A stretch of 11,122 nucleotides of DNA, taken from Thiotrichales bacterium. GTDB lineage: Bacteria; Pseudomonadota; Gammaproteobacteria; PS1; Pseudothioglobaceae. This document shows, piece by piece, positions 1 through 7,234 of this stretch (positions are counted from its first letter, which is position 1; each line of letters opens with the position of its first letter). The notes under the pieces were generated by a model. That model saw only the letters and a list, made by a program, of their open reading frames with translations, searched no databases and was not told the DNA's origin. The DNA lies in assembly GCA_002698045.1 (NCBI GenBank), contig NZUR01000003.1:1-11122 (forward strand). Reading direction: 5' to 3'. Position numbers and translations under genes: made by a program.

Positions 1-118
1 GACCTGAAGTTTTATCGTAACTAATGATGTGCCAGCTCATCTTTGGAACGGGAGAGCCATAGCGATCAAAGGGTTTAAATTCAACATTGTGAATGTCAGT
101 TATTATTCGGTCATGCAT
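1..118 (-). CDS. Partial gene, N-terminal 39 codons, product not recognised
   Basis: An open frame starts at the ATG complementary to 116-118 and runs off the left edge of the window, so only the first 39 residues are visible. They begin MHDRIITDIHNVEF and continue through a Gly-Ser-Pro-Val-Pro stretch and a Met-Ser-Trp-His segment, with no stop. It begins 17 bases after the stop of the dioxygenase gene upstream in the same direction, which suggests the last visible member of the dadA-alr operon. No clear Shine-Dalgarno sequence precedes the start. The opening, with a 'phenylalanine-aspartate-arginine-tyrosine-glycine' turn followed by a tryptophan-histidine strand, resembles the lead-in of some small cupin-fold proteins. 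That is only an impression: the metal-binding cupin motifs would lie outside the window. The frame is probably coding, because it is open from a well-placed start and codon use looks like that of the neighbours. Confidence 0.55.
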   Translation of the reverse strand, partial: MHDRIITDIHNVEFKPFDRYGSPVPKMSWHIISYDKTSG

Positions 119-135
119 AGTGATATTGAATGTTA

Positions 136-951
136 TTAGAGTAGAGGTTTTAGCCAGTTATCTTCAGCATAGTGACAATTTTTATCTATCAAATGAAGAC
201 TAAATGCTTGTCTAGACCTGTCTGAAGTGTTTGCAGAACTATAATGAGGTAGTTGACCATGCAATACAATAAGGGTACCTGCCTTGACTTCTAGTAGGTC
301 AAGGGCATTGTCAGGCCAAGGACTATCATCTAATATCTCAAATTCTGTGCCACCATTTGAAGATAATTTAAAGCGTTTTTTAAGTGGTATTGAATGACCA
401 CCAGTTATGGCTTGTAAACAACCGTTTTCTTTGTTTGCATCCTCTAGGGCAACCCAAAAACCGATGCAGCTCATTGGGGTGGTATATAAGAAGCTTGAAT
501 CTTGATGAAGTCCTACTTCACCACCAATACTTGGCTGCTTGAAAATATGCATAGATTGCAATTGTTGAGGATCTTTAATACCTAACTGTATCCCTAATTC
601 TGGAAAGTTTAATTCTTTAATAACTTCCTTATAAACTGGGTCTAATACATGTTGTGCATGACCTATTTTATTGATTGATTGATGTTTTGGTACCGTAAAG
701 TTCCCATCTTCATCAATCGCTTTCTCTTCAAAAAAAAATCGAATTTTATCACCTGAGCTTAAAAAATATTCATCGCTCGTTCTTTCCTGTTCATTAGTAG
801 TAAATACTGAACGTGAAGAGGGTGGTTCAAATTCATCAATTAATTCTTCAGCTCGATTCATTAAAAGATTTCTTTGCCTCTGATCAATATAGTTTTCTAT
901 AACTAGATAGCCATTTTTATTAAAAGATTCTATTTGATCTAATGTAATCAT
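136..951 (-). CDS. PHYHD1-like phytanoyl-CoA dioxygenase family protein (Fe(II)/2-oxoglutarate oxygenase)
   Basis: This 271-residue protein belongs to the PhyH family of non-haem Fe(II)/2-oxoglutarate-dependent oxygenases, which couple decarboxylation of 2-oxoglutarate to hydroxylation of a substrate. The iron-binding facial triad is visible: His149-Gln-Asp151 in 'GLHQDSSFLYT' and the distal His236 in 'HGQLPHYSS'. The 2-oxoglutarate-binding arginine is Arg245 or Arg247 in 'SDRSRQAF'. The similarity to animal PHYHD1 is stronger than family level and recognisable by eye: the 'DKIRFFFEE' block (68-76), 'SINKIGHA' (92-99), 'MHIFKQPSIGGEV' (134-146), 'ENGCL' (175-179) and the C-terminal 'NWLKP' (265-269) all have close counterparts in the human protein as I remember it. 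Length is also similar (about 290 in human). No signal peptide or membrane segment is present, so it should be cytosolic. The gene lies 60 bases downstream of alr on the same strand, probably in the dadA-alr operon. The natural substrate is unknown for this subfamily, so no reaction is assigned. Confidence 0.9.
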   Translation of the reverse strand: MITLDQIESFNKNGYLVIENYIDQRQRNLLMNRAEELIDEFEPPSSRSVFTTNEQERTSDEYFLSSGDKIRFFFEEKAIDEDGNFTVPKHQSINKIGHAQHVLDPVYKEVIKELNFPELGIQLGIKDPQQLQSMHIFKQPSIGGEVGLHQDSSFLYTTPMSCIGFWVALEDANKENGCLQAITGGHSIPLKKRFKLSSNGGTEFEILDDSPWPDNALDLLEVKAGTLIVLHGQLPHYSSANTSDRSRQAFSLHLIDKNCHYAEDNWLKPLL

Positions 952-989
952 GAGTTTAGAGAAAAATAAATCAAGAATTAATTGAATGT

Positions 990-995
990 ATTATA
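990..995 (-). promoter_or_regulatory. Possible -10 element ahead of the dioxygenase gene
   Basis: The 60-base gap between alr and the dioxygenase gene contains a perfect TATAAT on the minus strand about 39 bases before the start codon. No matching -35 hexamer is present at 16-18 bases, and there is no extended -10 TG. The gap also carries a 7-base inverted repeat (955-961 with 1005-1011) with a 43-base loop, the downstream arm falling directly before the ATG. In such AT-rich DNA both could be chance. If real, the promoter would let this gene be expressed apart from dadA-alr. Confidence 0.25.
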
Positions 996-1011
996 TTAGT
1001 ATTACTCTAAA

Positions 1012-2088
1012 TTAGACGTAGGATTTGTAAACTCTGTTTGTGATTTTAGTAAAGATCTCATAAGAGATAGTGCTGCAATGTTCAGCAACTTCATCTATAG
1101 AAATATTTTCACCAAAGAGTTCAACGCAATCGCCTATTTGAGGATTTGGTACGCCAGTTAAGTCTATGGTTATCATGTCCATTGAAACTCTTCCAGCAAT
1201 TTTACTTTTAACTCCATTAATGTATACAGGTGTTCCATCTTCTGCGCTTCGTGGGTATCCATCCGCATAACCAATAGCGACAACGCCAATTAATGTGTCC
1301 TGTTTACAAATATAGCGACAACCATAACCAATTGATTGCCCTACCTTAAAGCTTTTAATTGATATAAGGACTGAGGACAGCGTCATTGCTGGCGTTAGTT
1401 TATTTAGAAAGGTTTTTTTTGGAAATGGTGAAGACCCATAAAGCATAATGCCTGGTCTGGTATATTCTCTATGAGATTCACTCAACGACATAATTGCTGC
1501 TGAATTTGCCAATGAAGTAGAATATTTCTTTGAGTATAGAGTTTTATCAAAATTGCTGATCTGTTCATTAGTTGACGTGCTATTTAAATCATCGGCACTG
1601 GAGAAATGAGTCATCAGAGTTATTTGGCCAATTTTTTCACTTTCTTCTAGTAGATTTATTGCATTGATAAATTCTTCTCCCTGGAAACCTAGTCGACCCA
1701 TACCAGAATCATATTTAACAAAAACATCGACTGATTTATTAAATTGATTATCAAGAAGCCATTGAAGCTGTTTTGAATTACATACTGTAACAATTAGATT
1801 ATATTTTTCAATAAGTTTAACTTCAGATACTTCAAAAACACCCTCCATTAACAATATAGGAGTTTTATCGATTCCAGAGTTTCGTAGCTCTATAGCCTCT
1901 TCAGTGCATGCAACTCCATAGCAATCAGCACAATCTTCTAGGTGACTTGCAACTTTAATTGCTCCATGACCATAAGCATTAGCTTTAACAATCGCTATCG
2001 CTTTAGCATTAGGCGATAGCGATTTTGCATATAAGTAGTTTTTCTTAATTGCATTAAGATTGATAGAAGCGATGCATCTTCTAGGCAT
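1012..2088 (-). CDS. alr: Alanine racemase (catabolic DadX type or sole Alr)
   Basis: This 358-residue PLP-dependent fold-type III racemase interconverts L- and D-alanine. The PLP lysine is Lys35 in 'AIVKANAYGHG'. The second catalytic base is Tyr255 in 'SIGYGCRY', followed by the family signature 'AIGYADGYPR' (271-280). Lys125 and Arg132 in 'FVKYDSGMGRLG' match the positions of the carbamylated lysine and PLP-contacting arginine of Bacillus alanine racemase. 'GRVSMDM' (299-305) is the usual active-site entrance motif. Length is normal for the family. The start codon overlaps the 3' end of dadA by 8 bases, so the two are translationally linked in the order dadA-alr, as in the dad catabolic operons of enterics and pseudomonads, which suggests a DadX role. 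A reduced genome might instead use this one racemase both for catabolism and for making D-alanine for peptidoglycan; the window cannot tell. Confidence 0.96.
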   Translation of the reverse strand: MPRRCIASINLNAIKKNYLYAKSLSPNAKAIAIVKANAYGHGAIKVASHLEDCADCYGVACTEEAIELRNSGIDKTPILLMEGVFEVSEVKLIEKYNLIVTVCNSKQLQWLLDNQFNKSVDVFVKYDSGMGRLGFQGEEFINAINLLEESEKIGQITLMTHFSSADDLNSTSTNEQISNFDKTLYSKKYSTSLANSAAIMSLSESHREYTRPGIMLYGSSPFPKKTFLNKLTPAMTLSSVLISIKSFKVGQSIGYGCRYICKQDTLIGVVAIGYADGYPRSAEDGTPVYINGVKSKIAGRVSMDMITIDLTGVPNPQIGDCVELFGENISIDEVAEHCSTISYEIFTKITNRVYKSYV

Positions 2089-3367
2089 AATTCAAAGATG
2101 TTTTGTTAGCATAGTTATAGCGACTCATATCAATACCCTCCATAGATATTTCAGATTCAATACCTGAAATTAGGCTTGCTAATAGTTTGCCTGAGCCGAC
2201 AGACATTGTCCATCCGAAAGTCCCATGTCCAGTATTTAGATATAAATTAGAGTAGGGGGTAGGGCCAATAATAGGAGTTCCATCAGGCGTACTTGGACGG
2301 AAGCCAGTCCAAAATTTAATGTCATTACACTCTTTATAGGCATATGGAAAAATTTTATTTAGTCCATCCTTTAAAGATTGAAGAGATTTCTCTCTAAGGT
2401 TTTCATTAAAGTCTGTTAAATGTGCGGTTCCAGCAACTCTAATATTGTCGCCAAGCCTTGTTATACCAATCTTATTTTTGTCATCCATTATTGTAGACTG
2501 TGGAGCGTCTTTATCTTCAAGAACAGGCAAAGTAATTGAGTAACCCTTGACAGGGTAGACAGGAATATCGATACCTATATTAGCGAGAATTTTTGATGAA
2601 TGACTTCCAAGAGAAATTGAGTAACTATCAGATGTCAATTCTCCTTTATTTGTTTTTATTGCCGATACCTTGTTTTTCTCCAATAGGATAGATTCTATAT
2701 GGGTATTAAATTCAAATTTAACCCCTATTTCAAGGCATTTTTTATAGATTTCATTTGTAAAAAGGTAACAGTTACCTGTGTAATCATTTTTAAAACGCAT
2801 GCCACCTGCAAGTTTGTTTTTAACATGTTGAAGGCCTGGTTCGACTTGGATACAGCCATTTACATCTAGACGTTCGTATTGAATATTAAACTTCTCTAAA
2901 ATTGAAATATCGTGTTTAACTTTTTCAAGCTCTTTAGAACTCCAAAATAGTTGTAAAGAGCCTTGTTTTCGTTGCTCATAATGAATATCTATTTCTTTTT
3001 CCAGCTCTAATAAGCATTTTTGAGAATAGTTTGCTACTCTTAGCATTCGACCTTTGTTCATTTCGTAACTTGTTGGATTACAGTTTTTGAACATTCGATA
3101 CATAAACTTAGCAGTTTTAATGCTAATATTTGGGTTAATAACAAGAGGGGAGTTCCCAGTTAGGGCCCATTTAATCAAACTAAGAGATAAGCCAGGAGAT
3201 GCCCAGGGCGATGAAAATGCATACGATAGTTGCCCTGCATTGGAATGACTAGTTTCCATTGCGACGCTATTCTGTCTATCTATAACAGTAACATCATGAC
3301 CTTGTTTGGCAAGGAAGTAGGCAGAGGTTGTGCCAATAACTCCGGCACCTAAAACCAGCACTTTCAT
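2081..3367 (-). CDS. dadA: D-amino acid dehydrogenase, small subunit
   Basis: This 428-residue FAD enzyme oxidises D-amino acids, chiefly D-alanine, to the 2-oxo acid and ammonia and passes electrons to the membrane quinone pool. The N-terminal dinucleotide-binding fold is 'VLGAGVIG' with Gly7, Gly9 and Gly12, followed by Asp30 of the ribose-binding acidic position and the DadA hallmark 'METSHSNAGQLS' (37-48). The C-terminal FAD/substrate region is 'WTGFRPSTPDGTPIIG' (353-368) and 'LNTGHGTFGWTMSVGSG' (377-393), both characteristic of DadA. Length agrees with the E. coli enzyme (432). There is no signal peptide; membrane association is expected to be peripheral. It is the first gene of the leftward operon, has a good promoter about 94 bases upstream, and overlaps alr by 8 bases. 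Together with alr it would turn L- or D-alanine into pyruvate. Confidence 0.96.
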   Translation of the reverse strand: MKVLVLGAGVIGTTSAYFLAKQGHDVTVIDRQNSVAMETSHSNAGQLSYAFSSPWASPGLSLSLIKWALTGNSPLVINPNISIKTAKFMYRMFKNCNPTSYEMNKGRMLRVANYSQKCLLELEKEIDIHYEQRKQGSLQLFWSSKELEKVKHDISILEKFNIQYERLDVNGCIQVEPGLQHVKNKLAGGMRFKNDYTGNCYLFTNEIYKKCLEIGVKFEFNTHIESILLEKNKVSAIKTNKGELTSDSYSISLGSHSSKILANIGIDIPVYPVKGYSITLPVLEDKDAPQSTIMDDKNKIGITRLGDNIRVAGTAHLTDFNENLREKSLQSLKDGLNKIFPYAYKECNDIKFWTGFRPSTPDGTPIIGPTPYSNLYLNTGHGTFGWTMSVGSGKLLASLISGIESEISMEGIDMSRYNYANKTSLNYA

Positions 3368-3390
3368 TCTTTTTAAAGATTAAACAAAAA

Positions 3391-3438
3391 GGTAATTTTA
3401 CCACCGAGAAATCATCGAAAACTCCCGAACAATGGAGT
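3391..3438 (-). promoter_or_regulatory. Structured 5' leader of dadA mRNA (two short hairpins)
   Basis: The predicted dadA transcript has a leader of about 87 bases. Read on the minus strand it can form a hairpin of five perfect pairs, ACTCC (3438-3434) with GGAGT (3425-3421) and an 8-base loop. It is followed by the palindromic GGTAA-AA-TTACC (3402-3391), which runs straight into five U residues. The second element looks like a minimal intrinsic terminator or attenuator, but its stem is short and A/U-rich. I do not recognise a known riboswitch class. Only the base pairing is seen; any regulatory role is inference. Confidence 0.35.
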
Positions 3439-3460
3439 CAAACGAAGGATTGTTTTTTAT

Positions 3461-3489
3461 ATTATAAAAAAGTAGTATTAAGTTGTTAA
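3461..3489 (-). promoter_or_regulatory. Sigma70-type promoter for the dadA-alr operon
   Basis: On the minus strand a -35 hexamer TTAACA (complement of 3484-3489, five of six matches to TTGACA) and a perfect -10 TATAAT (complement of 3461-3466) are separated by exactly 17 bases. Transcription would start near 3454, leaving a leader of about 87 bases before the dadA ATG. This is the best promoter match I found in the window. It lies in the divergent dadA/glyA intergenic region, so any regulator bound here could affect both directions. Confidence 0.6.
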
Positions 3490-3506
3490 ATGATTAAAAA
3501 AAAGTC

Positions 3507-3529
3507 GGTAAAATCAGAGGTTAATCTCT
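3507..3529 (+). promoter_or_regulatory. Candidate -10 and inverted repeat upstream of glyA
   Basis: A TAAAAT hexamer preceded by GG (3507-3514) lies 30 bases before the glyA ATG and is the most likely -10 for glyA. A TTGTTA at 3483-3488 is the nearest -35-like hexamer, but its 20-base spacing is too long for a good promoter. Immediately after it is the inverted repeat AGAG (3516-3519)/CTCT (3526-3529), which overlaps the expected transcription start and could be an operator half-site pair or a very short hairpin. The same 8-mer GGTAAAAT also occurs upstream of serC at 7394-7401. The evidence is position and sequence only. Confidence 0.3.
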
Positions 3530-3544
3530 TATTTGGAACCCATT

Positions 3545-4798
3545 ATGTTTGATAAAAATCTAACATTAAGTGATGTTGATCCTGACATCGCAAAAGCAAT
3601 AAATGGTGAAGTCGAAAGGCAAGAAGCACATATTGAATTAATCGCATCTGAAAACTATACTTCTCCAGCTGTTATGAGTGCTCAGGGATCGCAGCTTACC
3701 AATAAATATGCTGAAGGCTACCCTTATAAACGTTATTATGGCGGTTGTGAGTATGTTGATCGTGTTGAAGAGTTAGCTATAAATCGCGCTAAAAAGTTAT
3801 TTGGAGCTTCATATGCCAACGTTCAACCTCATTCTGGATCTACTGCAAACGCTGCAGTTTTTCAAGCATTATTAGTTCCAGGAGATACAATTCTAGGAAT
3901 GAGTTTAGCGCATGGTGGTCACTTAACTCATGGCGCTGCACCCTCATTCTCAGGTAAAAATTTTAACGCAATACAGTATGGCTTAAATGAAGCAACTGGT
4001 GAGATTGATTATGATGAAGTTGAGCGCTTAGCGCTTAAACACAAACCAAAGATGGTTATTGCTGGATTTTCTGCATATTCTCGTGTCATCGACTGGAATC
4101 GCTTTAGATTAATTTCTGATATGGTTGGTGCATACTTATTTGTTGACATGGCCCATGTAGCTGGCCTAATTGTAACGGGTGACTACCCATCACCAATAGA
4201 TATTGCTGATGTTTGTACAACGACTACTCATAAAACTTTGAGAGGTCCTCGCGGAGGATTGATTGTAGCAAGAGCTAACGAAGAGATCGAGAAGAAGCTT
4301 AATTCGGCAATTTTCCCTGGAATTCAGGGTGGCCCATTGATGCACATTATTGCTGCGAAGGCTGTTGCCTTTAAGGAAGCGATGAGTGACGAATTTAAAA
4401 CCTACCAGAAACAAGTTGTAATAAATGCTAGAGCTATGGCTAACACATTCATTGAGAGAGGTTATGATGTTGTTTCGGGTGGAACCGATGATCATTTGTT
4501 TTTAGTAAGCTTTATTGAGCAAGGCTTAACCGGCAAATCTGTTGATGCAGCGCTTGGTTCTGCACACATTACTGTTAATAAAAATTCAGTACCTCATGAC
4601 CCTCAATCTCCTTTCGTAACAAGTGGAATCCGTGTTGGAACTCCAGCTGCAACGACTCGAGGTTTTGGCGAGAAAGAGTGTATAGATATTACTCACTGGA
4701 TTTGTGATATTTGTGATGATATTGAAAATACCTCGGTTGTAGATGAGGTTAGAGCAAAAGTTGAATCTCTTTGCTCAAAATTTCCTGTTTATCAGTAG
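3545..4798 (+). CDS. glyA: Serine hydroxymethyltransferase
   Basis: GlyA is the cytosolic PLP enzyme that converts serine and tetrahydrofolate to glycine and 5,10-methylenetetrahydrofolate, the main source of one-carbon units. From the ATG at 3545 the protein has 417 residues, the same as E. coli GlyA. The frame is also open from a TTG at 3533, but that would add four residues not expected in the family, and a GGA lies about eight bases before the ATG. Visible hallmarks are '[10 protein letters not shown]' (31-40), '[13 protein letters not shown]' (55-67), 'HGGHLTHG' (123-130), the PLP-contacting Asp201 and His204 in 'VDMAHVAGL', the Schiff-base Lys230 in '[14 protein letters not shown]', and '[13 protein letters not shown]' near the C-terminus. 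nrdR begins five bases after the stop. Divergent from dadA, it is the first gene of a glyA-nrdR-radA run. Confidence 0.98.
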   Translation: MFDKNLTLSDVDPDIAKAINGEVERQEAHIELIASENYTSPAVMSAQGSQLTNKYAEGYPYKRYYGGCEYVDRVEELAINRAKKLFGASYANVQPHSGSTANAAVFQALLVPGDTILGMSLAHGGHLTHGAAPSFSGKNFNAIQYGLNEATGEIDYDEVERLALKHKPKMVIAGFSAYSRVIDWNRFRLISDMVGAYLFVDMAHVAGLIVTGDYPSPIDIADVCTTTTHKTLRGPRGGLIVARANEEIEKKLNSAIFPGIQGGPLMHIIAAKAVAFKEAMSDEFKTYQKQVVINARAMANTFIERGYDVVSGGTDDHLFLVSFIEQGLTGKSVDAALGSAHITVNKNSVPHDPQSPFVTSGIRVGTPAATTRGFGEKECIDITHWICDICDDIENTSVVDEVRAKVESLCSKFPVYQ

Positions 4799-4803
4799 TA
4801 AAG

Positions 4804-5256
4804 ATGCGATGCCCTTTTTGTCAATCAGATGACACCAAGGTATTAGATACAAGGCTGCTTGATGATGGATCACAGGTTCGTCGTCGTCGCGAGTGCGTAG
4901 CTTGTGGGGAAAGACATTCTACTCGTGAAACAGTCGATTTAAACCTTCCAAGGCTTATAAAAAGTGATGAATCAAGACAAACTTTTAGCGAAGATAAGTT
5001 ACGCTCAGGTCTATTAAAAGCACTTGAAAAGAGGCCTGTTTCAACTTCAAAAATTGAAACAGCTATCCAAAAAATTCAGCGCAAACTGATGGCTCAAAAT
5101 GAAAGAGAGGTGTCTTCATCTATTCTCGGTGAATGGGTGATGGATGAATTAAGAGCATTAGATGAGGTTGCTTATATAAGGTTTGCTTCAGTTTATAGGC
5201 AATTTCAAGATGTTGAAGCCTTCAAGAGTGAAATTGATAAATTGATGAAAAAATAA
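4804..5256 (+). CDS. nrdR: Transcriptional repressor NrdR
   Basis: NrdR is the ATP/dATP-sensing repressor of ribonucleotide reductase operons. From the ATG at 4804 the protein has 150 residues, the normal family length. The frame is open 33 bases further upstream, but that start would overlap glyA and place non-family residues before the invariant 'MRCPFC', so the inner ATG is chosen. The N-terminal zinc ribbon uses Cys3, Cys6, Cys31 and Cys34, with the basic 'QVRRRREC' segment (24-31) that helps bind DNA. An ATP-cone domain follows from about residue 49 to 139 and includes '[13 protein letters not shown]' (124-136). Five bases separate it from glyA and 21 from radA, so the three genes are probably cotranscribed. 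No matching NrdR box was recognised within the window, so its targets lie elsewhere. Confidence 0.97.
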   Translation: MRCPFCQSDDTKVLDTRLLDDGSQVRRRRECVACGERHSTRETVDLNLPRLIKSDESRQTFSEDKLRSGLLKALEKRPVSTSKIETAIQKIQRKLMAQNEREVSSSILGEWVMDELRALDEVAYIRFASVYRQFQDVEAFKSEIDKLMKK

Positions 5257-5277
5257 TCTTTTAAGTGAATACAGCAA

Positions 5278-6639
5278 ATGGCTAAAACTAAAATCGAGTT
5301 CGTTTGTAGAGAGTGCGGAGCATCTCACCACCAGTGGGCAGGACAATGTTTAGAATGTAAAGAATGGAACACACTTGAAGAAATAGTTATTACTCATACG
5401 ACATCATCTAAGTCTGAAATTCTGAAAGACCTGCCCGCATCAAAAGTTCAAAATTTATCTGAAATAACAACACAAAATAAAGAAAGGTTGTCAACAGGCT
5501 TGAGCGAACTTGACCGTACTTTAGGTGGTGGCTTGGTTGATGGCTCAGTGGTTCTTATTGGTGGTGACCCTGGTATTGGTAAGTCAACTTTAATTTTGCA
5601 AGCACTTGCAGTTATTAATACTACAAATACCACGTTATATGTCAGTGGTGAAGAGTCAGCTGAACAGGTTAGCGAAAGAGCTATCAGACTAGAAATCAAA
5701 GAAGATATATTGTTTATAAGCGAAACTCATTTAGAGAAAATTTTAAAGCTTTCGAAAGACGTTCAACCTAAAGTCATTGTTATTGATTCTATTCAAACAA
5801 TGGTTACTGATATCTCTTCTTCTGCCCCTGGTTCTGTAACTCAAGTGCGTGATTGTGCAGCACAGCTTACACAATATGCAAAACAAACCAATACTGTCCT
5901 TTTACTGATTGGTCATGTCACAAAAGGTGGGGCACTCGCTGGTCCTAGAATCTTGGAACATATGGTTGATGCCGTTCTTTATTTTGAGGGTGATCCGGGT
6001 GGCCGTTATAGAATTATTAGAGCAGTAAAAAATCGCTTTGGAGCTGTTAATGAAATCAGTGTCTTTGCTATGGGTGAAAAAGGCCTTCAACAAATCAGTA
6101 ACCCTTCTTCTATTTTTCTTTCAAATCAAGAAAATCCATCATCTGGATCAATGGTTATGGTTACTAGAGAAGCTACAAGACCTTTGCTGGTAGAGATACA
6201 AGCACTAGTTGATCAAGCCAATGGTAGTCCAAAAAGAGTAAGTGTTGGTCTAGATCAAAACCGATTGTCTCTTCAGCTTGCAATACTACATAAACATTCT
6301 GGTATATCAACTTTTGATCAGGATGTTTTTATTAATGTAGTTGGCGGAATAAAAGTTAGCGAGACTGCTTCAGATCTTGTGGTAATGTTAGCAATAGTTT
6401 CTAGCCTTAGAGATAAAGTGATTCCAAATAATTGGATAGCTTTTGGGGAGGTTGGACTTACTGGTGAGGTGCGCCCAGTTTATAACGCTATGGAGAGGCT
6501 ATCGGAAGCACAAAAGCAAGGATTTGAGGTAGCAATCATTCCGAAAGGAAATGCACCTAAAAAATCGATCAAAGGCCTTAAAATAGTTACAGTTGGATAC
6601 CTATATCAAGCAATTCAATACTTACTAGAGAATAGTTAG
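5278..6639 (+). CDS. radA: DNA repair protein RadA (RadA/Sms)
   Basis: RadA is a RecA-like, DnaB-type hexameric ATPase that processes recombination intermediates and promotes branch migration. The 453 residues match the family length. Domains in order: a zinc finger with Cys10, Cys13, Cys24 and Cys27; a RecA core with Walker A 'GDPGIGKS' (96-103), 'YVSGEES' (121-127) and Walker B 'VIVID' (166-170); the RadA-specific 'KNRFG' motif (251-255); and a C-terminal Lon-protease-like domain from about 285 with 'EVGLTGEVRPV' (391-401). All key residues are intact. The start at 5278 gives the conserved opening of a few residues before the zinc finger. The stop faces the stop of cobO with only four bases between them. 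A run of T directly follows the stop, but no convincing terminator stem precedes it. Confidence 0.98.
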   Translation: MAKTKIEFVCRECGASHHQWAGQCLECKEWNTLEEIVITHTTSSKSEILKDLPASKVQNLSEITTQNKERLSTGLSELDRTLGGGLVDGSVVLIGGDPGIGKSTLILQALAVINTTNTTLYVSGEESAEQVSERAIRLEIKEDILFISETHLEKILKLSKDVQPKVIVIDSIQTMVTDISSSAPGSVTQVRDCAAQLTQYAKQTNTVLLLIGHVTKGGALAGPRILEHMVDAVLYFEGDPGGRYRIIRAVKNRFGAVNEISVFAMGEKGLQQISNPSSIFLSNQENPSSGSMVMVTREATRPLLVEIQALVDQANGSPKRVSVGLDQNRLSLQLAILHKHSGISTFDQDVFINVVGGIKVSETASDLVVMLAIVSSLRDKVIPNNWIAFGEVGLTGEVRPVYNAMERLSEAQKQGFEVAIIPKGNAPKKSIKGLKIVTVGYLYQAIQYLLENS

Positions 6640-6643
6640 TTTT

Positions 6644-7234
6644 TTACAGATCAATGCCTTTTTGAGCTCTGATATTTGCCCTAAAAGCGTGCTTTATATC
6701 TTTAACCTCACTTACAGTGTCAGAAGCCTTAATAATGCCTTCACTAGCCGCTCTTCCAGTTATTACCACGTGTTGGTCTTTTGGCCTATTAGATAAGGCT
6801 TTAAGGATTGCTTTTTCATCGAGATAGTTGTAATTAATCATGTAGGTCATTTCATCAAGAACGACAAGGTCAATATCTGGATTAGCTAAAAATTTTTCAG
6901 CCTCATTCCAAGTTTCGATTGCCTTTTGTTTGTCGAGATCTTGATCTTGTGTATCCCAAGTAAAGCCGCTCTGCATATGAGAAGATAAAACATTTTGATG
7001 ATTATCGAGAAAAAGGTCCTCGCCAGTCTCCTGTTCTCCCTTTAAGAATCTTACTAAAGCAACTTTCATGTCGTATCCAAGGGCTCTACAAATCATTCCC
7101 ATGGCGGATGAAGATTTACCCTTCCCATTTCCAGTTAAGAGGACAATAATTCCTTTATCAATATTTGCTTCTTCGATTCTAGAGTCAATAAATTCTTTTT
7201 TACGTTGCATTCTTTTTTTGTATGTTGTTTTCAT
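6644..7234 (-). CDS. cobO: Cob(I)alamin / cob(I)yrinic acid a,c-diamide adenosyltransferase
   Basis: This enzyme (CobO/CobA/BtuR family) transfers the 5'-deoxyadenosyl group from ATP to cob(I)alamin or its precursor, producing coenzyme B12. At 196 residues it equals E. coli BtuR in length. The modified P-loop 'GNGKGKSS' (35-42), 'GFTWDTQD' (90-97), 'VVLDEMTYMINY' (124-135), 'VVITGRAAS' (156-164), 'KHAF' (181-184) and the C-terminal 'AQKGID' (190-195) are all family landmarks. No other cobalamin gene is in the window, so corrinoid salvage and de novo synthesis cannot be distinguished. It is transcribed alone, convergent with radA and divergent from serC. A GAG lies eight bases ahead of the ATG on its strand, one of the few Shine-Dalgarno-like matches here. 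No cobalamin riboswitch is visible; the 198-base upstream gap is too AT-rich and lacks a B12-box-like sequence. Confidence 0.95.
   Translation of the reverse strand: MKTTYKKRMQRKKEFIDSRIEEANIDKGIIVLLTGNGKGKSSSAMGMICRALGYDMKVALVRFLKGEQETGEDLFLDNHQNVLSSHMQSGFTWDTQDQDLDKQKAIETWNEAEKFLANPDIDLVVLDEMTYMINYNYLDEKAILKALSNRPKDQHVVITGRAASEGIIKASDTVSEVKDIKHAFRANIRAQKGIDL

Noticed and set aside
955..1011. Inverted repeat TTTAGAG/CTCTAAA between alr and the dioxygenase gene as a terminator
   Set aside because: The arms are separated by 43 bases, are AT-rich and are not followed by a T run on the transcribed strand; chance is a sufficient explanation.
3391..3440. Known riboswitch (glycine or folate type) between dadA and glyA
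   Set aside because: I compared both strands with remembered conserved cores of glycine and tetrahydrofolate riboswitches and found no convincing match; only two short hairpins can be supported.
3533..3544. Upstream TTG start for glyA adding four residues
   Set aside because: The ATG at 3545 gives exactly the usual 417-residue protein and has a GGA at suitable spacing; the added residues are not a family feature.
4190..4495. 101-codon open frame on the minus strand inside glyA
   Set aside because: It is antisense to a fully intact conserved gene, shows no recognisable motif and has residue composition typical of a reverse-strand shadow.
4771..4803. Upstream start for nrdR overlapping the end of glyA
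   Set aside because: NrdR proteins begin with Met-Arg/His/Lys-Cys-Pro at the zinc ribbon; the ATG at 4804 gives this, and the 11 extra residues are simply the glyA tail read in another frame.
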